From: Hymenobacter edaphi
GTDB taxonomy: Bacteria > Bacteroidota > Bacteroidia > Cytophagales > Hymenobacteraceae
Length of the DNA: 64,000 nucleotides
Assembly (NCBI RefSeq): GCF_003258365.1
Contig: NZ_QHKM01000005.1
Coordinates: forward strand, 186,001-250,000
Direction: 5' to 3'
Position 1 is the stretch's first letter. Each line of letters opens with the position of its first letter. The position numbers and the translations under genes were made by a program. Shown here piece after piece: positions 41,994 through 52,289 of the stretch. The notes beneath the pieces are model-generated. The model was given only the letters and a program-made list of their open reading frames with translations. It searched no databases and was not told the origin of the DNA.

Positions 41994-43228
41994 TGCTCCG
42001 CTCCCTCCGCTGGCCCCTGACGGTGCTCGGGGCCCTCACCGTGGTGTGGGTGCTGGTGCTGCTGGCCGCGCCCAAGCAGCTCGACTGGACGCCCACGTAC
42101 CGCAACGACCACAAAAACCCGCTCGACACCTACGCCCTCTACCGGCTGCTGCCCACGCTCACGGGCGGCGCGGTGCGCGCCACCCGCCTTTCGCCCTACG
42201 AGGTGCTGCAGGACTCGGCGACGGTACCCGCCACGTACTTTTTTCTGCAGAGCAGCTTCCGGCCCGGCCCCGCCGATGCCCGCGCCCTGCACCGCTACAT
42301 GCAGCGCGGCGGCACCATCTGGCTGGCCGCCGACCAGATCGGCCTGGGCGCCAGCGCCGACAGCCTCTGGCGCCTGCCCCTGCTCGACGACGACTTCGCC
42401 CTGAACGGCCTGCGCGACACGGTGCGCTGCTCCCTCACGGCGCCGGTGCTGCGCGGGCGCGTGGCCGGCGTGCCGCAGCGCGTGGCCGGCAGCAGCTTTC
42501 AGCGCGACTCGCTGGGCCGCCTGGTGTTCGAGGGCAAGGATTCCGTGCAGCGCCGGGCCGCGGCCGTGGTGCTGGCCGCCGACCAGCGCCGGCGCCCGGT
42601 GCTGGTGCGCCTGCCGGTGGGCCGGGGCCAGCTGCTGCTGTGCACCGCGCCGGCCCTGCTGAGCAACTACGGCCTGCTCCATGGCCGCAACGTGCGCTTT
42701 GCCGAAGGGGCACTGTCGTACTTGCCCAAGGGCCAGGTGCTCTGGGACGAGTTCTACAAGCAGGGCCGCGGCGGCGACGAGTCCCTGCTGCGCGTGGTGC
42801 TCCGCAGCCCGGCGCTGGCCTGGGCCTGGTACGGTTTGCTGATTGGCGGCGTGCTGTTTGCCCTGCTCGGGGCCCGGCGGCGGCAACGGCCGGTGCCCAC
42901 GCTGCGGCCCCTGCCCAACACCAGCCTGCAGTTTGCGCGCACCGTGGCCGGCCTCTACCGCCAGGGCCGCAACCACCAGCCGCTGGCCGCCCTGCGCATC
43001 CGCCTGTTCTTCGATTACCTGCGCACCCGCTTCCAGGAGCCCGTGCCCGCCGGCATCGATGGCAGCTACCCGCACCGGCTGAGCCTGCGCACCGGCGTGC
43101 CCGAGGCCGAAGTGACCACGCTGTTGGCCCGCCTGCACGGCTACCTCGACGCCGAGCAGGTCGCCGAAGCCGAGTTGCACCGCCTGCACCAGTTGCTCAC
43201 CGATTTTCGCCAGCGGGCCGAAGGCTGA
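41993..43228 (+). CDS. DUF4350 domain protein
   Basis: A 411-residue membrane-anchored protein. One helix at the N-terminus, the DUF4350 region at about 35-215 (KNPLDTYALYRLLPTL, GGTIWLAADQI) and a second helix near 265-285 are visible. DUF4350 proteins resemble the GldG/ABC-transporter-auxiliary domain. It continues the coupled run of the locus and overlaps the DUF4129 stop by one base. Function unknown; it may link the membrane proteins to the MoxR ATPase. Confidence 0.87.
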   Translation: MLRSLRWPLTVLGALTVVWVLVLLAAPKQLDWTPTYRNDHKNPLDTYALYRLLPTLTGGAVRATRLSPYEVLQDSATVPATYFFLQSSFRPGPADARALHRYMQRGGTIWLAADQIGLGASADSLWRLPLLDDDFALNGLRDTVRCSLTAPVLRGRVAGVPQRVAGSSFQRDSLGRLVFEGKDSVQRRAAAVVLAADQRRRPVLVRLPVGRGQLLLCTAPALLSNYGLLHGRNVRFAEGALSYLPKGQVLWDEFYKQGRGGDESLLRVVLRSPALAWAWYGLLIGGVLFALLGARRRQRPVPTLRPLPNTSLQFARTVAGLYRQGRNHQPLAALRIRLFFDYLRTRFQEPVPAGIDGSYPHRLSLRTGVPEAEVTTLLARLHGYLDAEQVAEAELHRLHQLLTDFRQRAEG

Positions 43229-43498
43229 CCACGGATTACTGCGGATTTGACGGCTTTGGCTACGCCTTCCTTCGGTTCGCGGATTTTGTGGTCGATTCGT
43301 CCGGCGCCGGCACCTAAAGCGACCTTGTTCACCTCAAACAGGCCTTCGGAATTGCGCTGGCATTGACCACACTCACCTGCCAGCTTGCCTGCTCGCCCAG
43401 CAACGCCCCGCGTACTTGCCTGATCATCTTTACTGAATTCTCTTTCTTTCGCCTGAATAGCCCGACGCTTTCTACTGCCGCAGGCCCCGCTTTTTCAC

Positions 43499-44542
<1,044 letters not shown>

Positions 44543-44544
44543 TT

Positions 44545-44709
44545 TGGGTAACAGGTGACAGGTAACACGTGACAGGTTTTGGGGGGTGACGAGTGACAGG
44601 TAACGCGTGCTAAGCTTGCTCCTGGCCCTGTTATGAATCCACTATCCTGTAGCATGTTCCCCCCTCACCTACCCACGCACCTGTTACCTGTCACGTGTTA
44701 CGTGTCACC
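44545..44709. repeat. Heptad-periodic inverted repeat between moxR and DUF58
   Basis: The left arm reads in sevens as GGTAACA GGTGACA GGTAACA and so on, with a second block GGGTGAC GAGTGAC nearby; the right arm (44678-44709) is the inverse, CACCTGTTACCTGTCACGTG followed by TTACGTGTCACC. The arms are close to complementary and end 3 nt before the DUF58 ATG. Confidence 0.8.
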
Positions 44710-44712
44710 TCT

Positions 44713-46068
44713 ATGAAAGAATTCTTCCGCGCCCTGCTGCTGCCGCCGCGCCTGTTTGTGGCGCTGGCGGCCGTGGTCGTGCTGCTGGCAGTGGCGCACT
44801 TCTGGCCGGTGCTGCTGGGGCCGGCGCAGGTGCTCACGCTGCTGCTGGCCCTGCTCACCCTGCTCGATGCCGGGCTGCTGTTCGGGCTGGGCCGGGGCGG
44901 CGGGGTGTTTGCGCGCCGCCTGCTGGGCCAGCGCCTCTCCAACGGCGACGACAACGACATCCAGGTGGTGCTTGAAAACCGCTACCCCTTCCCGGCCCGG
45001 CTGGACGTAGTCGACGACGTGCCGGTGCAGTTTCAGCGCCGCGACCTGCTGTTTCCGGTGCGGCTGGGCGCCGGGCACACCACCACGCTGCACTACCAGC
45101 TGCGCCCCACGCGCCGCGGCGAGTACGTGTTCGGGCAAACCAACGTGCTGGTTCGCTCGCCGCTGGGGCTGGTGCAGCGCCGCTACCGCTTCGGCGAGCA
45201 GGACCAGACAGTGGCCGTGTACCCCTCGTTTCTGCAGATGCGGCGCTACGAGCTGCTGGCCGTGTCGAACCGGCTGACGGAGGTGGGCGTGAAGCGCATC
45301 CGCCGCATCGGGCAGAGCCTGGAATTCGACCACATCCGTCCCTACGCCCTCGGCGACGACCCGCGCCGCATCAACTGGAAGGCCACTGCCCGCCGCCCCG
45401 GCCAGGGCGAGGCGCTGCTCGTGAACCACTTCGAGGACGAGCGGGCCCAGCAAGTGTACTGCGTCATCGACAAGGGCCGGGTGATGCGCATGCCCTTCGC
45501 CGGCCTGGCCCTGCTCGACTACGCCATCAACGCCGCGCTGGTGCTCAGCAACATCGCCCTGATCAAGCACGACCGGGCCGGCCTCATCACCTTCGCCCAC
45601 GAGCCCGGCGACGTGGTGGCCGCCGACCGCCGCCGCGGACAGCTGCCGCGCCTGCTCGAAGTGCTCTACCGCCAGCAGACGCGCTTTCTGGAATCGGATT
45701 ACGAGCGGCTGGCGGCGCTGGTGCAGCGCCAGATCAAGCAGCGCAGCCTGCTGGTGCTCTTCACCAACTTCGAGAGCCTGCACGGCCTGCAGCGCCAGCT
45801 GCCCTACCTGCGTCGCCTGGCCGCCCGCCACCTGCTGCTGGTCGTGTTCTTCGAAAACACCGAGCTGCAGCAGGTGCTCGACAAGCCCGCCGAAACCACC
45901 GAGGAGCTGTACGAGCAGACCGTGGCCGACAAGTTCAGCCAGGACAAGCGCCGCATGGTGCTGGAGCTGCAGCGCTACGGCATCCAGGCCCTGCTCACCG
46001 CGCCGCAAAACCTGACGGCCAACACCATCAACCGCTACCTGGAATTCAAGGCCCGCGGGCTGATCTGA
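44713..46068 (+). CDS. DUF58 domain protein
   Basis: A 451-residue protein with two N-terminal membrane helices (about 12-30 and 34-56) and a cytoplasmic DUF58 domain. The conserved block SLEFDHIRPYALGDDPRRINWKAT lies near residues 205-230, and a von Willebrand-like fold is predicted for the C-terminal half (VYCVIDKGRVMR). It is the usual partner of MoxR ATPases. The ATG at 44713 abuts the inverted repeat; a frame from 44695 would run through it. Confidence 0.95.
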   Translation: MKEFFRALLLPPRLFVALAAVVVLLAVAHFWPVLLGPAQVLTLLLALLTLLDAGLLFGLGRGGGVFARRLLGQRLSNGDDNDIQVVLENRYPFPARLDVVDDVPVQFQRRDLLFPVRLGAGHTTTLHYQLRPTRRGEYVFGQTNVLVRSPLGLVQRRYRFGEQDQTVAVYPSFLQMRRYELLAVSNRLTEVGVKRIRRIGQSLEFDHIRPYALGDDPRRINWKATARRPGQGEALLVNHFEDERAQQVYCVIDKGRVMRMPFAGLALLDYAINAALVLSNIALIKHDRAGLITFAHEPGDVVAADRRRGQLPRLLEVLYRQQTRFLESDYERLAALVQRQIKQRSLLVLFTNFESLHGLQRQLPYLRRLAARHLLLVVFFENTELQQVLDKPAETTEELYEQTVADKFSQDKRRMVLELQRYGIQALLTAPQNLTANTINRYLEFKARGLI

Positions 46069-46079
46069 CGGCTCACCCC

Positions 46080-46225
46080 GCGGTCATTGCGAGGACGAAG
46101 CAGCCGCAGGAAGGCGTAGCCAACCCTTTCTCCAGTCGCACCGCCGCTACAGCTGGCAGCAACCGAAAACGACCCCGCCCGAAACCGGAGTTACCGGTTT
46201 CGGGCGGTGCTCATGTTGGTGTTGG
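46080..46225 (+). repeat. Dispersed palindromic element, copy 2
   Basis: Same block order as 8080-8224 in inverted orientation: CGGTCATTGCGAGG, then GCACCGCCGCTACAGCTGGC, then a 14-bp hairpin (CCGCCCGAAACCGG, 46175-46188 with 46194-46207). Further palindromic sequence (GGCTACGCC complementing GGCGTAGCC at 46114) continues to about 46300. Confidence 0.7.
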
Positions 46226-46332
46226 GGTCAGCACGTTGGCCCGCACCGATTGGCTACGCCTTGCCACGCCTTGCCACGCTTTGCTCGCAAGGACGGCCAG
46301 TACTGCCGGCGGCCGGTTGTGGTGCCTTGGGC

Positions 46333-48144
46333 TCATTTCTCAAACGCCTCCACGCGCGCTTCGTCGAGCAGCAGGCGCTGGCCGCTGCCGAAGTGCTCAA
46401 AGTGGAAGGTGACGTTGTCGTAGTCCTCGCCGCGGGGGGCGTGCAGGTCGAGGTAGATTTCGCGGGGCCAGCCTTCTTCCAGCGCCCGTTGCAGGCGAAT
46501 GTCCTTCTGCTTGAGCACCTCTTCGCCGCGGCAGTAGCGCACGATCAGGCGGTCCATCTTGTCGGTATAGCCGCGCGGGCCGCTGACCTGGGCCCGGGCC
46601 TTCACGCGCACCCACTGCACCTCAGCCGGGTTCAGGGGCACGCGGTACACGGCGCTGCGCGGGTGTTCGGCATCGAGCGGCAGGGAGCAGCGGCCCTGCA
46701 GGGCGGGGCGGCCGCAGCCGGCGGTGGTGTCCTGCTCGAAGTCGTTGCGCCACAGCTCGCGCACGTTCCGGCGCTCCGTGTCGTCGAGCACCTGGTCGCC
46801 GTTATCGAGCAGCCAGCGCGTATCGGGCGACACGGCGCTGCGGCCTACGGCCCGGCGCAGGTACTGCCAGCTCAGCCCGCCCGGCTCCACGAGGTGGTTG
46901 CCGGCGTAGCTTTCGTAGGTCAGCCAGAAGTTGAAGTAGATGCCCAAAAGCAGAAAAACCGAGTAGGCCGCCGTGCGCCAGCGCCGCGCCAGCACCCAGC
47001 CCAGGCCCGCCGCCATCGGCCAGGCCAGCACGGCGTAGCTCTGAATCATGGCGCGGGCCCCGAGGCCGCCGTAGGCCACGTTCCAGGCGAAGGTGACGTA
47101 GATGAAAAGCACCATAAACACCAGCATGGGCCAGAAAGCCCCGGGCCGGCGCCGCCGCAGCGCCCCGAAGCCGAGCACCGCCGTCAGCATCAGCGGGGAG
47201 TAAATCAGCCAGCCGCTGCGGTAGCTCAGCAGCCCCTCCCGAATGCTCGGGTGCAGCCAGTCGAAGCCCTGGTCCTGGTAGCTGTACACCAGCCAGCGGC
47301 CGGTTACGTGGTGCCAGTAGAACAGCTGCAGGCTGCCGACGGCGGCCACGGCCAGCGCGGCCACCACGAGCTTCGGCCAGTGCTGCCGCCAGAAGCCCAG
47401 CCGCTCAGCCAGGGCCGCCCGCGCCGGGCGCAGGCCCCACAGCAGCGGCAGCAGCACCGCCAGGATTTCCGTCGGGCGCGTCAGGGCCATCAGCCCGCAG
47501 ACGACGCCGATGCCCAGGGCCTTGGCCGCACTGGGTCGGGCGTAAAAGGCGGGCGTGAGCAGCAGCAGCGCCGCGTAGAGCGTGAACAGCCAGCTGTGCG
47601 TCATGCCGGGGGCAAAGGCGGCGTAGTTCAGGTAGTTGGTGCCCAGCACGATGACGACGAGCGTAAGGGCCGTGGGCCACTCGCCGAAGCGGCGGCGCAG
47701 GGCCCGCCACGTCAGCAGCAGGCCCAGCACCGCCACCAGCTCGCCCCCGATCATAATGGCCGCCTGATAGGGGCGCGAAAAGCCGTCCGGGGGGTAGCCC
47801 AGGGCCTTAGCGGCGAGGTGCCCGGCGGCGAAAAAGGGCAGGCTCTGCACGGCCAGGCCCATCGAGTATTTCATCACCTGGTGGCCGCTGAGCGAGTCGC
47901 GGAACACCTGGTTCTGGTAGGGGTCGGGGCTGTATTTGCGGGTTATTTCCGGCAGAAAGGCCACCTGCTTCAAGTCCTGGTAGATGAAGGCGGCCGGCAG
48001 GTACATATAGTAGCCCGAGGCGTCCCAGGTCAGCGAATCGGGCAGCACGGCCCGCGGCCAGGGCGGAAAAAAGGCCGTGTTGAGCAGGAAGGCAACGCTG
48101 AGCACCAGCGCCCAGAACGACGGGGACTTACGCAGCGGCGGCAT
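46333..48144 (-). CDS. Large multi-pass membrane protein, glycosyltransferase-like (paralogue 1)
   Basis: A 603-residue membrane protein with ten or more helices in the first 420 residues and a soluble beta-rich C-terminal part of about 170 residues. The early SWDASGYYMYLPAAFIYQD-type motif (here LTWDASGYYMYLPAAF) in the first periplasmic loop resembles GT39/PMT-type glycosyltransferases, which carry acidic residues in this position. HSWLFTLYAALLLLTPAFYA and ALTRPTEILA are family-like. The ATG at 48144 gives MPPLRKS. Its tandem paralogue is 10 bp upstream. The sugar donor and acceptor are unknown. Confidence 0.78.
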   Translation of the reverse strand: MPPLRKSPSFWALVLSVAFLLNTAFFPPWPRAVLPDSLTWDASGYYMYLPAAFIYQDLKQVAFLPEITRKYSPDPYQNQVFRDSLSGHQVMKYSMGLAVQSLPFFAAGHLAAKALGYPPDGFSRPYQAAIMIGGELVAVLGLLLTWRALRRRFGEWPTALTLVVIVLGTNYLNYAAFAPGMTHSWLFTLYAALLLLTPAFYARPSAAKALGIGVVCGLMALTRPTEILAVLLPLLWGLRPARAALAERLGFWRQHWPKLVVAALAVAAVGSLQLFYWHHVTGRWLVYSYQDQGFDWLHPSIREGLLSYRSGWLIYSPLMLTAVLGFGALRRRRPGAFWPMLVFMVLFIYVTFAWNVAYGGLGARAMIQSYAVLAWPMAAGLGWVLARRWRTAAYSVFLLLGIYFNFWLTYESYAGNHLVEPGGLSWQYLRRAVGRSAVSPDTRWLLDNGDQVLDDTERRNVRELWRNDFEQDTTAGCGRPALQGRCSLPLDAEHPRSAVYRVPLNPAEVQWVRVKARAQVSGPRGYTDKMDRLIVRYCRGEEVLKQKDIRLQRALEEGWPREIYLDLHAPRGEDYDNVTFHFEHFGSGQRLLLDEARVEAFEK

Positions 48145-48154
48145 GGCAGGGCGG

Positions 48155-49972
48155 TTATTCCTCGAAGGCTTCCACGCGCAGCTCATCGATGAGGATGGGC
48201 TGGGGGCCGTCGGCATTCCAAAGGGCCACGCGCACGTTGTCGAAGGCTTCGGCGGGGGCCTGCAGGTCGAGGTACACCTCGCTGGGCCAGTCTTGGTCGA
48301 CCACCCGCTGCAGGCGGATGATGCCCTCCTTCACCCGCTCGTCGCCGCGGCGGTAGCTGACCACGAGCTGGGTCATTTTCCAGGTGTCCCACTCCTTCTG
48401 CACGCAGCGGGCCCGGGCGCGCACGCGCACCCACTTCACGTCGGCCGGGGTGGCGCTGATGCGGTACTCGGGGCTGTTCTGGTGGTCTTTGTCGAGCAGC
48501 AGGGAGCAGCGGCCCTGCAGGGCGGGGCGGCCGCAGCCGGCGGTGGTGTCCTGCTCAAAATCGGTGTGCCACAGCTCGCGCACGTTTTTGCGGCGCGAGT
48601 CGTCGACGCGCTGCTCGCCGTTGTCGAGCAGCCAGCGCGTGGCCACGGGCACGGCGTTGCGCCCCACAATGGCGGTGAAGTACGGCCGGTTCATCTCACC
48701 GGCGGCCAGCAGGCTGCTGCCGCCGTGGGCCTGGTGGGTGAGCCAGAGGTTGTAATAGATGCCCGCCAGCAGAAAGGCGGCGTAGGCCACCGTCCAGCTG
48801 CGGCGGGCCAGCACCCACTCCAGCGCCGCGGCCAGCGGCCAGGCCAGCACGGCGTAGCCCTGCACCAGGGCGCGGGCCCCCAGCGAGCCGCCGTACCACC
48901 AGATGTCCCAGGCGAAGGTGACGTAGATAAAGAGCCCGGTGTAGGCCAGCATAGCCCAGAAGGCCTCGGGCCGGCGGCGGTACAATGGCCAGAAGCCCAG
49001 CAGCGGCGTAATCAGCAGCGGGGAATAAATCAGCCAGCCGCTGCGGAAGCTAAAGATGCCGTCCCACAGGTGCGGGTGCAGCCAGCTGAAGCCCTGGTCT
49101 TCGTAGCTGTACACCAGCCAGCGGCCGGTCACGTGGTGCCAGTAGAACAGCTGCAGGCTGCCCACGGCGGCCACGGCCAGCACGGCCGCCACCAGCTTCG
49201 GCCAGTGCTGCTGCCAGAAGCCCAGCCGGGCCTGCAGGCTCGGCCAGCTCGGGCGCAGGCCCCAGAGAATGGGCAGGATGGCGGCCAGGATGTCGGTGGG
49301 GCGCGTGAGGGCCATCAGGCCCACCAGGGCACCGATGCCCAGGGCCTTGGCCAGAGTGGGTCGAGCGTAAAAGGCGGGCGTGAGCAGCAGCAGCGCCGCG
49401 TAGAGCGTGAACAGCCAGCTGTGCGTCATGGCCGCGTCGATGGCGGCGTAGTTCAGGTAGTTGGTGCCCAGGGTGAGCACGACCAGGGTGAGGGCCGTGG
49501 CGCCTTCGCTGAAGCGGCGGCGCAGGGCCAGCCACGTCAGCAGCAGGCCCAGCACCGCCACCAGCTCGCAGCCCAGCTGCAGGCTCAGCTGGTAGGGCGC
49601 CGAAAAGCCGTCGGCGGGGTAGCCCAGGGCCTTAGCGGCCAAGTGGCCGGCGGCGAAAAAGGGCAGGCTTTGCAGGGCCAGGCCCAGCGGGTACTTCATC
49701 ACCCGGTTGCCGCTGAGGGAGTCGCGGTAGGCCTGGTTCTGGCCGGGGTCGGGGTTGTACTTCTGGGTGACGTCGGGCAGGAAGGCTACCTGCTTCAGAT
49801 CCTGGTAGATAAAGGCAGCCGGCAGGTACATGTAGTAGCCCGAGGCGTCCCAGCTGATGAGGGCTTCGGTTTGCGGCTTGCTCCACTTGGGATAGTACAC
49901 GAACGAGGTCAGCAGCACGAAGGCCGCGCAGAACAGCAGCGTCCAGAAGGAAAGAGACTTGCGCAGGGGCAT
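48155..49972 (-). CDS. Large multi-pass membrane protein, glycosyltransferase-like (paralogue 2)
   Basis: A 605-residue tandem paralogue of the protein at 46333-48144. The two share long identical blocks: WDASGYYMYLPAAFIYQDLK, then FFAAGHLAAKALGYP and HSWLFTLYAALLLLTPAFYA. The C-terminal soluble part has EQDTTAGCGRPALQGRCSL in both. The start MPLRKS at 49972 is preceded by an in-frame TTG two codons earlier. The order suggests both genes are transcribed together, and recent tandem duplication is likely. Confidence 0.78.
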   Translation of the reverse strand: MPLRKSLSFWTLLFCAAFVLLTSFVYYPKWSKPQTEALISWDASGYYMYLPAAFIYQDLKQVAFLPDVTQKYNPDPGQNQAYRDSLSGNRVMKYPLGLALQSLPFFAAGHLAAKALGYPADGFSAPYQLSLQLGCELVAVLGLLLTWLALRRRFSEGATALTLVVLTLGTNYLNYAAIDAAMTHSWLFTLYAALLLLTPAFYARPTLAKALGIGALVGLMALTRPTDILAAILPILWGLRPSWPSLQARLGFWQQHWPKLVAAVLAVAAVGSLQLFYWHHVTGRWLVYSYEDQGFSWLHPHLWDGIFSFRSGWLIYSPLLITPLLGFWPLYRRRPEAFWAMLAYTGLFIYVTFAWDIWWYGGSLGARALVQGYAVLAWPLAAALEWVLARRSWTVAYAAFLLAGIYYNLWLTHQAHGGSSLLAAGEMNRPYFTAIVGRNAVPVATRWLLDNGEQRVDDSRRKNVRELWHTDFEQDTTAGCGRPALQGRCSLLLDKDHQNSPEYRISATPADVKWVRVRARARCVQKEWDTWKMTQLVVSYRRGDERVKEGIIRLQRVVDQDWPSEVYLDLQAPAEAFDNVRVALWNADGPQPILIDELRVEAFEE

Positions 49973-50140
49973 CAGCAAAAGGATAAGCCGGTCGAATGGC
50001 CCGGCAAATTATTCCAAAATCCGCCAGCCGCCGCGGGCCGGGTTGAAAATCGGCGGGGCCGGCCCGTGGCGGCTCCCGCCCGTGGCGGGGCCCGGCAAAG
50101 AATTTGCGTCGACTGGGCGGATTCCCCGTAAACTCGCCCC

Positions 50141-52192
50141 ATGCTTCGTTTGCTTTTCCTGCTGCTGGTGCTGCCGCTGGCGGCCCTTGCCCAGCCTGCC
50201 ACCCGCCCCGATACCCGCCAGCTGATACCCGTGCCCGCGGAGGTCAGGTGGGGCCAGAAATCCTGCCCCCTGCCGCTGCGCCCGCAGCTTACGGGGCCGG
50301 CCAGCCCGGCCGTGCAGGCGGCCGTGGAGCGTACCCTTGCGCGCCTCATCCCGTCGGCGCGGGCGCGGACGGCGACGGGCCGGCCGCTGCAGATCAACTA
50401 CGGCCGGCTGGGCAGCCCGGAGGCTTTCGACAGCGAGCAGTACAGCCTGCGCGTGACGCCGGCGGGCGTCACCATCGATGCGCCCACCTCCCTGGGCGTG
50501 CTGCGCGCCCTGGCCACGCTGGAGCAATTGCCCCAGCGCCAGGACAAGCTTTCCGTCCTGCCCGAAGTGGAAATTCGGGACCAGCCGCGCTTCGTGTGGC
50601 GCGGCCTGCTCATCGACGCGGCCCGGCACTTCATGCCCGTGGCCGTCATCAAGCGCAACCTCGACGGCATGGCGGCGGTGAAGCTGAACGTGCTCCACTG
50701 GCACCTCTCCGACGACCAAGCGTTTCGGGTGGAAAGCAAGGTGTTTCCGCGCCTGCACCGGGCCGGCAACACCACGCCCGGCTTCTACACGGCCGCTCAG
50801 ATCAAGGACGTGCTGGCCTACGCCGCTGCCCGGGGCATCCGCGTGGTGCCCGAGTTCGACATGCCCGGCCACACCACGGCCTGGCAGGTGGCCTACCCGC
50901 GCCTGGCTTCGCTCGATACCATCTACCCGCCCTACCAGAGCTGGCGCCTCGGCCACATTGCCCTCGACCCGACCCGGGAAACCACCTACAGCTTCCTCGA
51001 TTCGCTGCTGGCCGAGCTGACGCCGCTGTTTCCGGACCCGTACTTCCACGCCGGCGGCGACGAAAACGACGGGCGGCAGTGGCGGCGCAACCCGCGCATT
51101 GCCCAGTACATGCGCGCAGGCGGCATGGTGAAGCGCGACGGCACGGTGGACAAGCACGCGCTGCAGACGCAGTTCAACCGCCGCGTGCTGGCCATGCTCA
51201 CCAAGTACCAGAAAAAGATGGTGGGCTGGGACGAAATCCTGGGACCCGGCCTGCCGCCCGACGCCGTTATCCAGAGCTGGCAGGGCAAAAAGTCGCTCTA
51301 CGCCGCCGTGAAGGCCGGCCACCAGGCCCTGCTTTCCAGCGGCTACTACCTCGACCTGAACCTGACCGCCGCCTCGCACTACGCCCCCGACCCGGTGCCC
51401 GCCGACGCCCCGCTCACGGCCGAGGAAAAGCAGCGCGTGCTCGGCGGCGAGGCGGCCATGTGGGCCGAGTACGCCGATTCCGTGGTCCTCGACGCGCGCA
51501 TCTGGCCCCGGGCCGCCGCCGTGGCCGAGCGGCTTTGGTCGCCGGGCACCGTGACGGACGTACCCGATATGTACCGCCGCCTGCAGGTGGTGGCCGCCCA
51601 GCTGGAAACCCTGGGCCTGCAGCACCGCCGCGCCCCGCAGCAGCTCCTGACCATGATGGCCGCCGGCCAGCCGGTGGAGCCGCTGCAGACGCTGGCCGCC
51701 GTGCTGGAGCCGGTGAAGGAATACAAGCGCCACTTCCAGGGCCGCACCTACACCCCGCAAACGCCCCTGAACCGCCTCGTCGACGCCGCGCCGTCGGAAT
51801 CGGAGGTGGCGCGGGTGTTTCACGCCACGCTGGATTCCTTGCTGAAGGCGCCGCGGGCCAAGCTCACCGAGCTGCCCCGCACGCCCGCCACGCGGCGGCA
51901 GCTGGCCTACCTGCGCCAGCGGCTGAAAACCTGGCAGCAGAACGACGCCCGCGTGCAGCCCACCCTGCAGCTCAACGCCGACCTGCGCGAGTACGCCCCG
52001 CTTTCCGCCCAGCTCACGGTGGTTTCGGCCCTGCTGCTGCAGCGGCTGGAGCAGCTGGAAAAGGGCCAGCCGGCCGCGGCGGAGTGGCTGACGGCGGCGC
52101 AACAGCAGCTGGAAACGGCGAAAAAGCCTGCCGGGCAGGCCGAGCTGGCCCTGGCCACCAGGCTGGACAAGCTGCTGTGGGCGCAGCCGTAA
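50141..52192 (+). CDS. GH20 beta-N-acetylhexosaminidase
   Basis: A secreted family 20 glycoside hydrolase of 683 residues that removes terminal N-acetylhexosamine from chitin oligomers, glycans or muropeptides by substrate-assisted catalysis. A signal peptide (LLLVLPLAALAQ) precedes the GH20b N-terminal domain (about 28-145). The catalytic barrel at 150-480 has the Asp-Glu pair in HAGGDEN (Asp307, Glu308) and the HWHLSDDQ and EFDMPGH motifs. A C-terminal helical tail of about 170 residues follows. ATG at 50141. Confidence 0.95.
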   Translation: MLRLLFLLLVLPLAALAQPATRPDTRQLIPVPAEVRWGQKSCPLPLRPQLTGPASPAVQAAVERTLARLIPSARARTATGRPLQINYGRLGSPEAFDSEQYSLRVTPAGVTIDAPTSLGVLRALATLEQLPQRQDKLSVLPEVEIRDQPRFVWRGLLIDAARHFMPVAVIKRNLDGMAAVKLNVLHWHLSDDQAFRVESKVFPRLHRAGNTTPGFYTAAQIKDVLAYAAARGIRVVPEFDMPGHTTAWQVAYPRLASLDTIYPPYQSWRLGHIALDPTRETTYSFLDSLLAELTPLFPDPYFHAGGDENDGRQWRRNPRIAQYMRAGGMVKRDGTVDKHALQTQFNRRVLAMLTKYQKKMVGWDEILGPGLPPDAVIQSWQGKKSLYAAVKAGHQALLSSGYYLDLNLTAASHYAPDPVPADAPLTAEEKQRVLGGEAAMWAEYADSVVLDARIWPRAAAVAERLWSPGTVTDVPDMYRRLQVVAAQLETLGLQHRRAPQQLLTMMAAGQPVEPLQTLAAVLEPVKEYKRHFQGRTYTPQTPLNRLVDAAPSESEVARVFHATLDSLLKAPRAKLTELPRTPATRRQLAYLRQRLKTWQQNDARVQPTLQLNADLREYAPLSAQLTVVSALLLQRLEQLEKGQPAAAEWLTAAQQQLETAKKPAGQAELALATRLDKLLWAQP

Positions 52193-52251
52193 GAACTGCC
52201 GCTGCCAAGGCCAATCGGGCGGGTTATCGAACGGAAACCCCGCGCCGGCCG

Positions 52252-52259
52252 TAGCTTGC
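52252..52259 (+). promoter_or_regulatory. Possible -7 box
   Basis: TAGCTTGC, 31 nt before the lipoprotein ATG at 52290. Confidence 0.3.
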
Positions 52260-52289
52260 GGCGGCCGACGTGCCTACCCTTCCCCTGCT

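Noticed and set aside
44545-44709. CRISPR array
   Set aside because: The repeats are 7-nt degenerate units arranged as an inverted pair with no regular spacers and no cas genes nearby.
46207-50131. Long plus-strand frames opposite the two membrane paralogues
   Set aside because: Products are charged, repetitive and lack hydrophobic helices or domains; the minus strand encodes clear tandem paralogues.
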